Assembly: GCF_003003795.1 (NCBI RefSeq)
Contig: NZ_PVWK01000108.1
Span: 1-43,977, forward strand
DNA length: 43,977 nt
Direction of reading: 5' to 3'
Source: Stenomitos frigidus ULC18
GTDB taxonomy: Bacteria; Cyanobacteriota; Cyanobacteriia; Leptolyngbyales; Leptolyngbyaceae
Part shown: piece after piece, positions 26,119 through 34,813 of the stretch
Position numbering within the stretch: the stretch's first letter is position 1
How the letters are laid out: every line of letters begins with the position of its first letter
Position numbers and translations under genes: made by a program
The notes under the pieces: generated by a model
Told to the model about the DNA's origin: nothing
What the model saw: the letters and a program-made list of their open reading frames with translations, nothing else
Database searches by the model: none

Positions 26119-27657
26119 ATGAAACCAGATTACCTGATTGTCGGCAGTGGTTTATCCGCCCTGGTTTTTGGTGCTTTGATGGCAAACTCAGGCAAGTCTG
26201 TACAAGTACTCGAAGCCCATGAGCATCCTGGTGGCTTTGGGCACACGTTTACGATGGCTAAAAAGTACACGTTTAACGCCCAATTTCACTATGTTTGGGA
26301 TTGTGGTGAAGGACAACTGGTCAATCGAGTCCTCAAGAAGTTGGGTTTGGATCAAGACGTGACCTTTGAGCGGTATGACCCGGATGGTTTTGACCATATG
26401 CGCATGCCGGGGTATGCCTTGGATATTCCTTCAGATCCACAGGAACTGATTCAGCGCTTAGCAATGCTATTTCCGGCACATGGCGATCGCCTACGCCAAT
26501 TTGTGCACGACGTTGAAAAAACGGGCGCTGGCTTGAAAAGACTCGCTCCGCCTGTGAAGCCCCTTGAACTACTCAAACACTCAGGTGAAGTGGTTTGTGC
26601 CGTTCAATATCTTAACAGCACCCTTCAGGATGTCTTCGACAAGTTTCAGCTCCCGCAAGCCGCCCAAACCCTCTTAGCTTTGCAATGGCTTGATTTTTTA
26701 CTGCCGCCCAATCAACTCTCGTTCTATGCCTGGGTGGCGTTGTTCAGGGGCTATCAAGCGGGTGCTTTTTACCCCACCCAACATTTTGAGCAGGTCATTA
26801 ATTCACTCGTCAAAGTGATTGAATCCCATGGGGGACAGGTATTGCTCAACCATGAAGTTACGAATTTTAGACTCGCAGATAAAACGGTCACGGGCGTTGA
26901 GGCGATGGATCTCACCACCCATCAAACTCACGAATTTACGGGTAAGACCGTAATTTGTAACCTTGATCCCCAACGAGCCGCCAAAATGATTGGGGAGGAA
27001 AAGTTCTCCAAAACCGTGCGCCGCAAGCTCAACTATGAGTATTCGGCATCCAACTACATGGTCTACTGCGTCGTCAAAGATCTGGATTTGCGAGACTATG
27101 GCTTTGGCAAGTGGAATGTCTCCCATACCGGGCATCATGATCTGAATGAAGCCTTTGCTCAGATGTATGAGCACAACGATTTTTCTAATCCAAGCTTTGC
27201 GATTACAACGCCCACTTTACTCACAGCAGCAAGGGGCGATTGTCCAGACGATTGCCAGATCGTTGAATTCCTGACCGTTGCCAACTACGACTACTTCAAG
27301 CAACTGTGGGATCGCGATCGCAAAGCCTACCGCCAGAAAAAGCAAGAAATCTTAGACTCTATTCTGGATGTGGTGGAAAAACACTATGTACCAAATTTTA
27401 GAAAGCATCTGGTTTTCCACATCACGGGTAGCCCTACTACCAATGAACGGTTTTGCTGGTGTCCCAACGGGAATTCCTACGGTTCCAGCCTCACACCCCG
27501 CAACATGGGTCTGGGACGATTGAATCACGAAACCTCACTCAACCAGTTCTATTTCTGCAACGCCTCATCGGGCTATCCCGGCTTTGCTCCCACCTTCTGG
27601 ACCGGCACATTGCTGTATCAACGGTTGTCCGGCGACGTGCTGTTAGGCGACAGCTAG
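26119..27657 (+). CDS. FAD-dependent oxidoreductase, phytoene-desaturase / retinol-saturase-like
   Basis: The 512-residue protein begins with an FAD-binding Rossmann motif (YLIVGSGLSALVFGALMA, GSGLSA at 9-14; then EAHEHPGGFGHTF) and ends with GYPGFAPTFWTGTLLYQRL, the second dinucleotide-contact region. The overall layout is that of the CrtI/CrtISO/RetSat superfamily, which moves hydrogens on polyene or similar hydrophobic substrates. The substrate is not known, and no carotenoid genes adjoin it. An upstream in-frame start at 26029 lies in the tandem repeat; ATG 26119 gives the normal N-terminus. A second FAD enzyme follows 45 bp downstream, so the two are likely one transcript. Confidence 0.8.
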   Translation: MKPDYLIVGSGLSALVFGALMANSGKSVQVLEAHEHPGGFGHTFTMAKKYTFNAQFHYVWDCGEGQLVNRVLKKLGLDQDVTFERYDPDGFDHMRMPGYALDIPSDPQELIQRLAMLFPAHGDRLRQFVHDVEKTGAGLKRLAPPVKPLELLKHSGEVVCAVQYLNSTLQDVFDKFQLPQAAQTLLALQWLDFLLPPNQLSFYAWVALFRGYQAGAFYPTQHFEQVINSLVKVIESHGGQVLLNHEVTNFRLADKTVTGVEAMDLTTHQTHEFTGKTVICNLDPQRAAKMIGEEKFSKTVRRKLNYEYSASNYMVYCVVKDLDLRDYGFGKWNVSHTGHHDLNEAFAQMYEHNDFSNPSFAITTPTLLTAARGDCPDDCQIVEFLTVANYDYFKQLWDRDRKAYRQKKQEILDSILDVVEKHYVPNFRKHLVFHITGSPTTNERFCWCPNGNSYGSSLTPRNMGLGRLNHETSLNQFYFCNASSGYPGFAPTFWTGTLLYQRLSGDVLLGDS

Positions 27658-27702
27658 ACGGATGATCACCATCTATTCATCCTACAAACTGGGACATCAA
27701 CT

Positions 27703-28917
27703 ATGAGAATTGCGATCGTTGGCGGCGGAGCAAGCGGGATGGCAACCGCTTATCTGCTCGATAAACAAGGGCATCATGTCACCGTATTTGAACGGCAGCC
27801 CATGTTGGGGGGACATATTCGGACACTCAACCAAAACGTCAAGCCCAATCAATCTGATTGTCATGAACGGTTGGAAAGTGGAGTGCTAGAATTCCCGACT
27901 GTCTTTCACAACTTTCTGACTCTCATGCAAGAGCTAGGGGTAGAAATGGTTCCCGTTAAAATCGGCTCAGCCTTATTTCCTAAAGAGGGCAATCACTTTT
28001 TATCGGGTGTGATGATTGAGGAAAATTTCACAGGCATTCAACGCCTCATTGAATATCTGCGCTTCGATACCCTCTATGCCCGTTCCATCAGGCTATGGTT
28101 GAAAACGCGCTTTGCCGAAAGGAAAGATTTCTACGACCAGCCCTTGTCTCGCTATCTGAAAGACCAGAACACCAGCAATCTCTGGCTCAAATTGATGACA
28201 ATGTACAGTTACTCCATGCGGTTTGAACTCATTGACGACTTTCCAGCAGAACTGGCAATGCCGATTTTGCGCGACTATATTGCGGTTGACTGGCTCAGGG
28301 TTGAAGGCGGTGTCTATTCTTACATTGAAAAAATTCTGGAGCGGTTTAAAGGCGACGTTTTACTCAATGTGGAGCTTGCCAATCTTTCCAGAAGTCCAGC
28401 GGGTGTGAACGTTAAGCGAGCCAATGGCGACGTGCAGGAGTTTGATAAAGTCGTGCTTGCCACACCGCCCGACCAGGTGATGGCGCTGCTAGCTGACCCG
28501 ACCGCTGCTGAAGTGAAACGCTTCTCTGCTTGGAAAGCAAACTATGCCACGACTACAGTGCATCGCGATGCTTCGATGTATGACGACCACGGCATCCGGC
28601 ATCCTTCAGAGTTTGATTTCTTCCAGACAGACAGCCGCTGGGGCTATAACGGTTACTTGAATCAGTTGAGCGATGTCGCGTCGCCGCCGCATTATTTTTT
28701 ATCGTTTCAACTAGAGGCATTGATTGCTCAAGACTGCATCATTCACACTCAGAACCATCACACGCCGCTGTATACAACTGAAGCGTTTCGCTACCGCGAT
28801 GAAGTGGTGGCGACGAATGGAGAGAACCACACTTACCATGCAGGAGCGTATCTAGGCGATGGGTTGCATGAGGGCGCGATCGCTTCTGCCTTCCGAGTTG
28901 CCCAACTAATCGGTTAA
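27703..28917 (+). CDS. FAD/NAD(P)-binding amine-oxidase-like protein
   Basis: The 404-residue protein has an N-terminal FAD motif IAIVGGGASGMATAYLL (GGGASG at 7-12), Glu30 at the end of strand 2, and MLGGHIRTL (the GG doublet at 36-37). KVVLATPPDQVMALL lies mid-protein, and a C-terminal AGAYLGDGLHEGAIASAFRVA closes the FAD site. This is the COG2907/COG1232 type of amine-oxidase-fold enzyme, related to those near fatty-acid-modifying genes. The reaction is not known. Together with the preceding enzyme it may form a two-step redox pair. Its stop overlaps the stop of a small minus-strand frame. Confidence 0.8.
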   Translation: MRIAIVGGGASGMATAYLLDKQGHHVTVFERQPMLGGHIRTLNQNVKPNQSDCHERLESGVLEFPTVFHNFLTLMQELGVEMVPVKIGSALFPKEGNHFLSGVMIEENFTGIQRLIEYLRFDTLYARSIRLWLKTRFAERKDFYDQPLSRYLKDQNTSNLWLKLMTMYSYSMRFELIDDFPAELAMPILRDYIAVDWLRVEGGVYSYIEKILERFKGDVLLNVELANLSRSPAGVNVKRANGDVQEFDKVVLATPPDQVMALLADPTAAEVKRFSAWKANYATTTVHRDASMYDDHGIRHPSEFDFFQTDSRWGYNGYLNQLSDVASPPHYFLSFQLEALIAQDCIIHTQNHHTPLYTTEAFRYRDEVVATNGENHTYHAGAYLGDGLHEGAIASAFRVAQLIG

Positions 28918-29147
28918 CTGAGATCTTGCACCTCTTGCAATAGCCACCAAAGATTCAGTGCGATCGGCGGCTTCTTGAAGCAGTCGCAGATCTGGACGCA
29001 TTGTTTGGTGTCACGATTTGTCTCGTAATCAAACAACTCATTCCATAAATCAAACGACAGCCCCTCAGAGTGGTAGATGAGTGGCGATCGTTTCAATCTT
29101 CGCTCAACAACATTGCCCGATCGCCCATTGCCAGAAAGAAACTGCAA
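28914..29147 (-). CDS. Possible small hypothetical protein
   Basis: A 77-residue frame from a TTG reads LSGNGRSGNVVERRLKRS and FDLWNELFDYETNRD. It has a protein-like composition, and its stop interleaves with that of the upstream FAD gene (shared TTAA). It has an in-frame stop immediately upstream, no clear ribosome binding site and no recognised homologue. It may be a remnant or chance. The 337-bp stretch between 28917 and 29255 holds nothing else I can name. Confidence 0.25.
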   Translation of the reverse strand: MQFLSGNGRSGNVVERRLKRSPLIYHSEGLSFDLWNELFDYETNRDTKQCVQICDCFKKPPIALNLWWLLQEVQDLS

Positions 29148-29254
29148 TCAAGCTCAATCCAGCGATCGCGCCTGTGCTGCGTAGCAAGATCACTAAGAAC
29201 GGAAGACGAAGATCATTGCATGGCACTCACTCACTCACGGTTAAGGAGAAAGAA

Positions 29255-29938
29255 ATGGAAACACAGATGTCCAGAGTTCATCAAACCACTTACAATGCTA
29301 TTTTTCAACATCCAGCCGTCCACAACCTGCAGTGGCACGATGTGCGATCAATGCTCAATGCACTGACTGACGTGACAGAGGAGCATAACGGCAATCTGAG
29401 CTTTAGACGGAATGGCGAAACGCTGACGGTTCATCCCCCAAAGCACAAAGATTTATCTGATACTCAGGAATTGATACAGATTCGCCATTTCCTTGAGCGA
29501 TCGGCTCCAACTGCCGAGGCGATTGTCGCTGAGGGTGTGCATCTACTGGTCGTGATTGATCATCGCGAGGCGCGGATCTATCAAACCGAACGGCACGGAA
29601 CTGTGCCCGAACGGATCACACCTTACGACCCCGATGGCTCTCGCCGACACCTGCACAATGTGGATGATGATGCCAACGGTCAGCGCTTGCCGGAACTCAA
29701 AGCGTTCTATGAGGCGATCGCACAGACACTGAGTGGCGCAGAGAAGATTCTGATTTTTGGCAGCGCGACCGGATCAAGCAGCGCGATGGACTATCTGATG
29801 GCGGCACTCAAAGACCATCACCCGGATATCGCCCAACGAGTGGTTGGTACAGTCGTTGTCAACGAGCAACACATGACCGAAGACCAATTGCTGGCACAGG
29901 CAAGGGCGTTTTATGCGACTCCCATCCAAACCATGTAG
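29255..29938 (+). CDS. Two-domain protein recalling eRF1-like (baeRF) proteins
   Basis: From the ATG at 29255, preceded by AAGGAG at 29242-29247, the product is 227 residues. The first 85 residues (HNLQWHDVRSMLNALT, EEHNGNLSFRRNGETLTVHPP) look like the small alpha/beta double-stranded-RNA-binding-like fold of HicA-type proteins. The rest (LLVVIDHREARIYQTERHG, YDPDGSRRHLHN, SGAEKILIFGSATGSSSAM, VVGTVVVNEQHMTEDQLL) resembles the middle and C-terminal domains of bacterial eRF1-like proteins. This suggests a ribosome- or RNA-associated stress role. It sits between the FAD pair and the pyruvate-kinase-like gene. An upstream in-frame start at 29081 is less likely. The family call is from memory and tentative. 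Confidence 0.6.
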   Translation: METQMSRVHQTTYNAIFQHPAVHNLQWHDVRSMLNALTDVTEEHNGNLSFRRNGETLTVHPPKHKDLSDTQELIQIRHFLERSAPTAEAIVAEGVHLLVVIDHREARIYQTERHGTVPERITPYDPDGSRRHLHNVDDDANGQRLPELKAFYEAIAQTLSGAEKILIFGSATGSSSAMDYLMAALKDHHPDIAQRVVGTVVVNEQHMTEDQLLAQARAFYATPIQTM

Positions 29939-30114
29939 AGAACACCTCGACATGAAACGATCTCACACCCCGTCCCCTCTAGCTAATCCAACGGCGCTGA
30001 TTGCAAGACGGTCTGTTCTGAACGCTGAACGCTGAACCGAAACGCTGACTTGCCTTTACAGCAATGTCAGCATGAACTGGATCATTTCAATGCAAGCTTT
30101 CAAGAGGTTATGGC

Positions 30115-31680
30115 ATGGTGGTTTCCACTATAGAACATGAACAAGCAGCGACTACGCTTGACTACTCCACGTTAGACCTGTCTAATCCATGCGTGTTGCT
30201 AGAAACATTGCAAACACTGCGGCAGCTCGTGGTTCAGGACGGGCAAGACATTTTTGACTCGTGGTGTTCGCCCCAGCGTTGCGTAGCAGTATCGCGGATT
30301 CAGCGACAGGTGTTTCTTAGCAGTGGACTCAATCTTGCTCATTACATGGCGCTACGCCGACACGACCTCCGTCCGCTGCAAGCTGCCTTAGTGCCCTGGG
30401 GTTTATCTTCTCTGGGTCGTCTGGAAGGGCGAGTGATCCCCAGCTTAGATGCGGTCATTGCCACTCTGGGAGCCATCTGTAAAGTCAATCCGGCGACGCT
30501 GCCCAGCCGTCCTGCGCTTCAGGAGTTTCTGGAGGGCGATCGCCTCCTGCACCAACAGACCGAAGACGTCTTGGGCCAGACCACAGGGGAACGCCGAGTC
30601 AGAATTATGGTGACCTTGCCCACCGAAGCCGCCAGCGATGACAACTTTGTGCGGGATCTGCTTCAGCGCGGCACCAACTGTGTTCGCATTAACTGTGCCC
30701 ACGACAACGCTGATCTTTGGGCGGCAATGATTGACAATGCCCGTCGCGCCGAGACCGAAACCGGACATAGCTGTAAGGTTTTGATGGATTTAGCAGGACC
30801 GAAACCCCGGCTTGATGAAGTGATCGCGCCTGATCACAAGCATCGCCTCCTGCAAGGGGACTGTCTGGTTTTAACCCATGACTTGCCTGACCCGAAAGAT
30901 GCGACCTGTTTCCGCGCAACGTGTACTCTGCCCGAAGTGATCGATCGCTTGCAAGTGGGCGCAACCGCCTGGATTGATGATGGTCGCATTGGAGCGATTG
31001 TGGAAGCGCTCACCGATCAGGGTGTTCTTCTTCGCATCACCCATGCCAGCTTAAAGGGAAGCAAACTGCTGCCAGACAAGGGGCTTAACTTCCCCGGTAC
31101 AGATTTGCAACTCAGCCCACTGACGGCTAAAGATCGACAGGATTTAGCGTTTGTCGCCGCCCATGCCGATATTGTGGGGTATTCCTTTGTGCAATCTGCC
31201 GCTGATATAAAGCTACTCCAGCAGGAGTTAGCCGCGCAGATGACTCAGCCCCGCGAAATTGCGATTATGGCGAAGATTGAAACGCCCCAAGCCGTCAATA
31301 ATTTACCGGCATTAATGGTGCAAGCAGCCGGTCAACAGCCGTTTGCCGTGATGATTGCAAGAGGTGATTTGGCGATCGCGATCGGGTATCAACGACTGGC
31401 GGAAATCCAAGAAGAAATTCTCTGGCTCTGCGAAGCGGCGCATATCCCGGTCGTTTGGGCGACTCAGGTGCTAGAAAATCTAGTGAAAAAGGGCATTCCC
31501 TCACGGGCAGAAATGACGGATGCAGCAATGGCAGAGCAGGCTGAGTGCGTCATGCTCAACAAGGGTCCCTTTGTTGCCGAAGCTGTGACCATGCTGGATG
31601 ATGTCTTGACGCGGATGCAAGCACATCAATTGAAAAAAACATCACAACTCCGGGCACTCCATTCCTGGTCGGGATCGTAA
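30115..31680 (+). CDS. Pyruvate-kinase-like protein with N-terminal extension and no C-terminal domain
   Basis: Residues about 160-500 form a pyruvate kinase TIM barrel. RVRIMVTLPTEA opens it, NCAH (193-196) stands where the active-site N-x-S-H lies, MDLAGPKPR replaces LDTKGPEIR, and AIMAKIETPQAV (Lys387, Glu389) is the catalytic signature. MIARGDLAIAI supplies the metal-binding Asp, and WATQVLENL...PSRAEMTDAA matches MTQMLESM...PTRAEVSDVA. About 155 residues precede the barrel, including HYMALRRHDLRPLQ, LSSLGR and RVIPSLDAVIATL. The barrel ends near the C-terminus, so the usual regulatory C-domain is absent. It may convert phosphoenolpyruvate to pyruvate without allosteric control, or do something related. 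The start ATG has AGAGG upstream. Confidence 0.8.
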   Translation: MVVSTIEHEQAATTLDYSTLDLSNPCVLLETLQTLRQLVVQDGQDIFDSWCSPQRCVAVSRIQRQVFLSSGLNLAHYMALRRHDLRPLQAALVPWGLSSLGRLEGRVIPSLDAVIATLGAICKVNPATLPSRPALQEFLEGDRLLHQQTEDVLGQTTGERRVRIMVTLPTEAASDDNFVRDLLQRGTNCVRINCAHDNADLWAAMIDNARRAETETGHSCKVLMDLAGPKPRLDEVIAPDHKHRLLQGDCLVLTHDLPDPKDATCFRATCTLPEVIDRLQVGATAWIDDGRIGAIVEALTDQGVLLRITHASLKGSKLLPDKGLNFPGTDLQLSPLTAKDRQDLAFVAAHADIVGYSFVQSAADIKLLQQELAAQMTQPREIAIMAKIETPQAVNNLPALMVQAAGQQPFAVMIARGDLAIAIGYQRLAEIQEEILWLCEAAHIPVVWATQVLENLVKKGIPSRAEMTDAAMAEQAECVMLNKGPFVAEAVTMLDDVLTRMQAHQLKKTSQLRALHSWSGS

Positions 31681-31869
31681 CCGCAAATTTAGTCAAGACG
31701 CTTGACGTTGGAACGTCTACGGGCATAAACACCGTTTCTAACAGCTAGATGGCTTCTCGATTCACCGCGTTTGTAAATGCTTCATTTCTAATTGTTTCAA
31801 TTGTTGCTTTTTAGAGGAGGCTTTCTCTTTTCCCACCGTTGGGCTTTAGTGCTGAGCCTGATGTTTTCA

Positions 31870-32474
31870 ATGAAAGTTGCCATTTTCAGCGCCAAAGCTT
31901 ACGATCGCCAATTGCTCGAAGCGGCTAACCTAAATCACAATCATGAACTGATTTTTTTTTGAAACTCAACTGAATGCGCGCACCGCCCTTCTAGCCAAGG
32001 ATATCTCAGTCGTTTGCCCGTTCGTGAATGATGAAGTGAGTGCCGAGATACTGAAATGTGATTTCACTCCACTGCCCTCTTACCCCAGAGAATCATTATT
32101 TGATTAATACAGAGACGATCGCGCAAATGAAACCTGGCGTGATGCTGATTAACACCAGTCGCGGTGGACTGCTGGATACCAAAGCTGTGATTACTGGTCT
32201 TAAAACTGCAAAAATCGGCTACCTAGGTATTGATGTTTACGAGCAGGAAGCGGCTTTGTTTGCTGAGGATTTATCCAATACGGTTATTCAGGATGACAAT
32301 TTTCAACTTTTGAAGTCCTTTTCGAATGTTGTGATTACAGCACATCAGGCATTCTTCACCCGGAATGCGCTGCAAGCGATAGCTGAAACGACGCTGACAA
32401 ACATTATAGACTTTGAACAGGGTCAAGTTTCAACCAATCAGGTTAAAGCGTTAGAGAGAGTTGGCATTCACTAA
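31870..32474 (+). pseudogene. ldhA: D-lactate dehydrogenase pseudogene
   Basis: ATG 31870 begins MKVAIFSAKAYDRQLLEAAN, the N-terminus of D-lactate dehydrogenase. The frame breaks in a run of nine T (31952-31960). One T fewer would continue as FETQLNARTALLAKDISVV and VNDEVSAEIL. Near 32055 the sequence jumps to ISLHCPLTPENHYLINTE, QMKPGVMLINTSRGGLLDT, YLGIDVYEQEAALF and TAHQAFF, the C-terminal half. The roughly 130 codons between, holding the NAD-binding GxGxxG segment, are gone. The remaining 138-codon 3' frame could be read from GTG 32058 but cannot be an enzyme. The intact enzyme would reduce pyruvate to D-lactate, matching the neighbouring pyruvate-kinase-like gene. Confidence 0.88.
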
Positions 32475-32490
32475 GTAAGGCTAAAGGAAG

Positions 32491-33186
32491 ATGGCTAAAC
32501 TGATTCTGGTTCGTCACGGACAGAGCCTCTGGAATGCGGAGAATAAATTTACTGGATGGGTCGATGTGCCTTTAGGCGCACAGGGTCGAGCAGAGGCAAC
32601 GATCGCCGCTGACAAACTCGAAACCTATCGAGTCCGAGTGTGTTTCACCAGTCTGCTGTTCCGTGCCATTGAAACCGCCATCATCATCTTGACTGAAGGC
32701 GATGATCTTTGCGATGGGAGAATTCCCATCATCAAACATGATGTGGATGATGAGGACTGGCATGGCTGGGACAAATACAAGGGCGATCCCGAACAGGAAC
32801 TACCCGTTTATCTCTCCTCCAGGCTGGATGAACGCTACTATGGTGAGCTGCAAGGGCTAAACAAAGCGGAAACTGCCGTAGAATTTGGCACAGAGCAGGT
32901 GCAACTTTGGCGGCGATCGTATGCTGTCGCGCCACCGGGTGGCGAAAGCCTGGAAGCTACAGTCAAGCGTACTGTGCCCTTCTTTCGCGATCGCATCCTC
33001 AAGCACCTGATGGATGGGGATAATGTGTTGATTGCTGCACATGGAAATTCACTCCGCGCCATCATCATGCACTTAGAAAAGTTGACCGAAGCGGCGATCG
33101 TCAACGTTGAGATCGGCACTGGGATTCCCATCATTTATGACCTTAATGCCAACGGTCAGGTCACTGATAAAGTTATCCTGCATTGA
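32491..33186 (+). CDS. gpmA: 2,3-bisphosphoglycerate-dependent phosphoglycerate mutase
   Basis: This 231-residue histidine phosphatase superfamily enzyme starts LILVRHGQSLWNAENKFTGW, with the phospho-acceptor His9 and Arg8. It carries RLDERYYGELQGLNK with catalytic Glu114 (usual LNERHYG) and the second His184 in AAHGNSLRAI. It interconverts 3- and 2-phosphoglycerate in lower glycolysis. Compared with E. coli GpmA the middle region (about 70-108) is rewritten, with HDVDDEDWHGWDKY. The gene follows the lactate dehydrogenase pseudogene by 16 bp, giving a PGM/PK/LDH grouping. Cyanobacteria usually also have cofactor-independent mutase, so this may be an accessory copy. Confidence 0.88.
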   Translation: MAKLILVRHGQSLWNAENKFTGWVDVPLGAQGRAEATIAADKLETYRVRVCFTSLLFRAIETAIIILTEGDDLCDGRIPIIKHDVDDEDWHGWDKYKGDPEQELPVYLSSRLDERYYGELQGLNKAETAVEFGTEQVQLWRRSYAVAPPGGESLEATVKRTVPFFRDRILKHLMDGDNVLIAAHGNSLRAIIMHLEKLTEAAIVNVEIGTGIPIIYDLNANGQVTDKVILH

Positions 33187-33334
33187 ACCAACCAGGATTG
33201 ACCATCTGTAGGGACGTTAATGTCCTTGAAATGGTTCAGCGATCGCCGCTTGCAACTCAGTCAGGTCATTCCTGGCATGAAGCCAATTTATGGGGTCGGC
33301 GATCGGGTACTAACGATCGAGTTGAGCGGCAACA

Positions 33335-33892
33335 ACAGAACCTCTACCAATTCAGACCGATCTTCATGGCGTCGATCTTGTGCCTGGCAACATCAATTTA
33401 AGTGGGGCAGAGCTAGAACTGGCAGTGGCAGATATGAGAGACTATCGGCTAAAAGAAGCGTTAAGTGCTGTTATGGGCAAATACGATTTCATTTTTATTG
33501 ATTGCCCTCCTAGTCTTGGCATCTTGAGCTATATCAGTCTTGTAGCGGCAACGCATGTCCTGATTCCCATTCAAACGCAGTATAAAGCCCTCAAAAGAAC
33601 AGAGCTTCTTCTCAGTACAATCGCTCGTGTGCGATCGCGTGCCAACAAAACGTTAAGTGTTGCAGGCGTAGTGCCTACAATGCATGAATCCAGAACCGTA
33701 CAAGGGATCATGTCCTTACAGTCCATTCAGGAACAATTATCTACAATTGGCACTGTCTTTCCAACCATCCCTCGTTCGGTAAGCTTTGCCGATGCGTCTC
33801 AGGAACACATACCGTTGGCACTTTACAGCCCTAAACATCCAGCAGTGCCTTTGTTCAATCAGATTGCTCGTAGTTTAGAAAAACTGTCATGA
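33335..33892 (+). pseudogene. parA: parA pseudogene, N-terminal P-loop region missing
   Basis: The frame reads PLPIQTDLHGVDLVPGNINLSGAELELA, YDFIFIDCPPSLGILSY (the Walker B-type IDCPP), THVLIPIQTQYKALKRTELLL and SFADASQEHIPLALYSPKHPA, the C-terminal two-thirds of a plasmid-type ParA partition ATPase. The KGGxGKT-type Walker A region is absent. DNA from 33187 to 33334 gives no ParA match, only the unassigned RLQLSQVIPGMKPIYGVGDRV. Without the P-loop the product could not hydrolyse ATP. The stop (TGA) overlaps the parB start as ATGA, so the operon junction is preserved. Confidence 0.85.
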
Positions 33893-34813
33893 GTGTAAGA
33901 AAGCGCACCAGTCAGCCTTACAAATCAAAGGTGTTGATGCTCTCTTTGGTGAAACAGAGCAGATAGAGACAGAGGATCGCTATATAGCAACGGCTGACCT
34001 TGCTCCATCTGGTCAACAGCCACGGAGGTACTTCGATCCAGAAAAACTGAACCAGCTTGCCGAGTCAATTAAGCAACACGGCATTTTAGAGCCGTTGTTG
34101 GTGTGTTTTACGGCGCATGGCAAATATGAGATTGTTGCCGGAGAACGCCGTTATCGAGCGGCAACGATGCTGGGATTTACTGAAGTTCCTGTAGTCATCC
34201 GAGATTTTAGCGATCAAGAGGCTCTACAAGTTGCCCTGATTGAAAACCTGCAACGAGAAGACCTGAATCCTATCGAGGAAACCGAGGGTATTTTAGAGTT
34301 GGTAGCACTTCGTCTACAAAAAGATGTTGAGTAAGTTGTCACCTTGCTCAGTCAAGCCGCCCACCCAGAACGCAACTCTGTGGATAACGTTATCCACAGA
34401 GAAGAATAGCAAGTACTCCAAAATATTTTTGATACTGTTGGACGCTTTACCCCTGAGAGCTTCCGTACCAATCGCCTGCCTCTATTAAATTTACCAGTTG
34501 ATATTCTGAACGCTTTAAGGGAAGGAAAGATTGCTTATACCAAAGCGCGGGCGATCGCCCGCATAAAAGATGAGGAACAACGGTCTAAGCTGCTTCAGCA
34601 GGCAATGGCTAAAAACCTATCGCTCAATGAAATCAAAGCAGCAATTAAAGAACTCACGCCAGAAGTAGAGCCGACGCCTGAGAAAGTTCTAGTTGAGCGG
34701 TTGGGTGAGATTGCTAAGCGGTTAGGAAGAGTGAAACCTGGGATAATCGCAAGAAACGCGATCGTATTACTAAATTGCTGGATGAATTGGATAAGTTAAC
34801 TGCAAATAGCTAA
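33889..34813 (+). pseudogene. parB: parB pseudogene with at least four lesions
   Basis: Reading across frames gives a complete ParB: MSVRKRTSQPYK, GVDALFGETEQ, QQPRRYFDPEKLNQLAESI, HGILEPLLV, GERRYRAATMLGF, IENLQREDLNPIEE, VGRFTPESFRTNRLPLLNLP, ARAIARIKDEEQR, and a C-terminal DRITKLLDELDKLTANS. Lesions are a frame shift near 33925, an in-frame TAA at 34332-34334 (probably GAA before), an in-frame TAG at 34407-34409 (probably TGG before), and a frame shift near 34740. Accumulation of this many changes indicates long inactivity. No parS site was recognised. An exceptional palindrome lies inside the gene. Confidence 0.9.
34376..34401. promoter_or_regulatory. Perfect 26-bp palindrome of two opposed DnaA boxes
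   Basis: CTCTGTGGATAAC (34376-34388) is followed directly by its exact reverse complement GTTATCCACAGAG (34389-34401). Each half contains a consensus DnaA box, TGTGGATAA at 34379-34387 and TTATCCACA at 34390-34398. It lies within the decayed parB. It could be a replication-control site of the former replicon, or a hairpin-forming insertion. Confidence 0.85.

Noticed and set aside
34376-34401. A chromosomal oriC
   Set aside because: Only two DnaA boxes are present, inside a pseudogene, with no dnaA/dnaN genes and no further boxes seen nearby.
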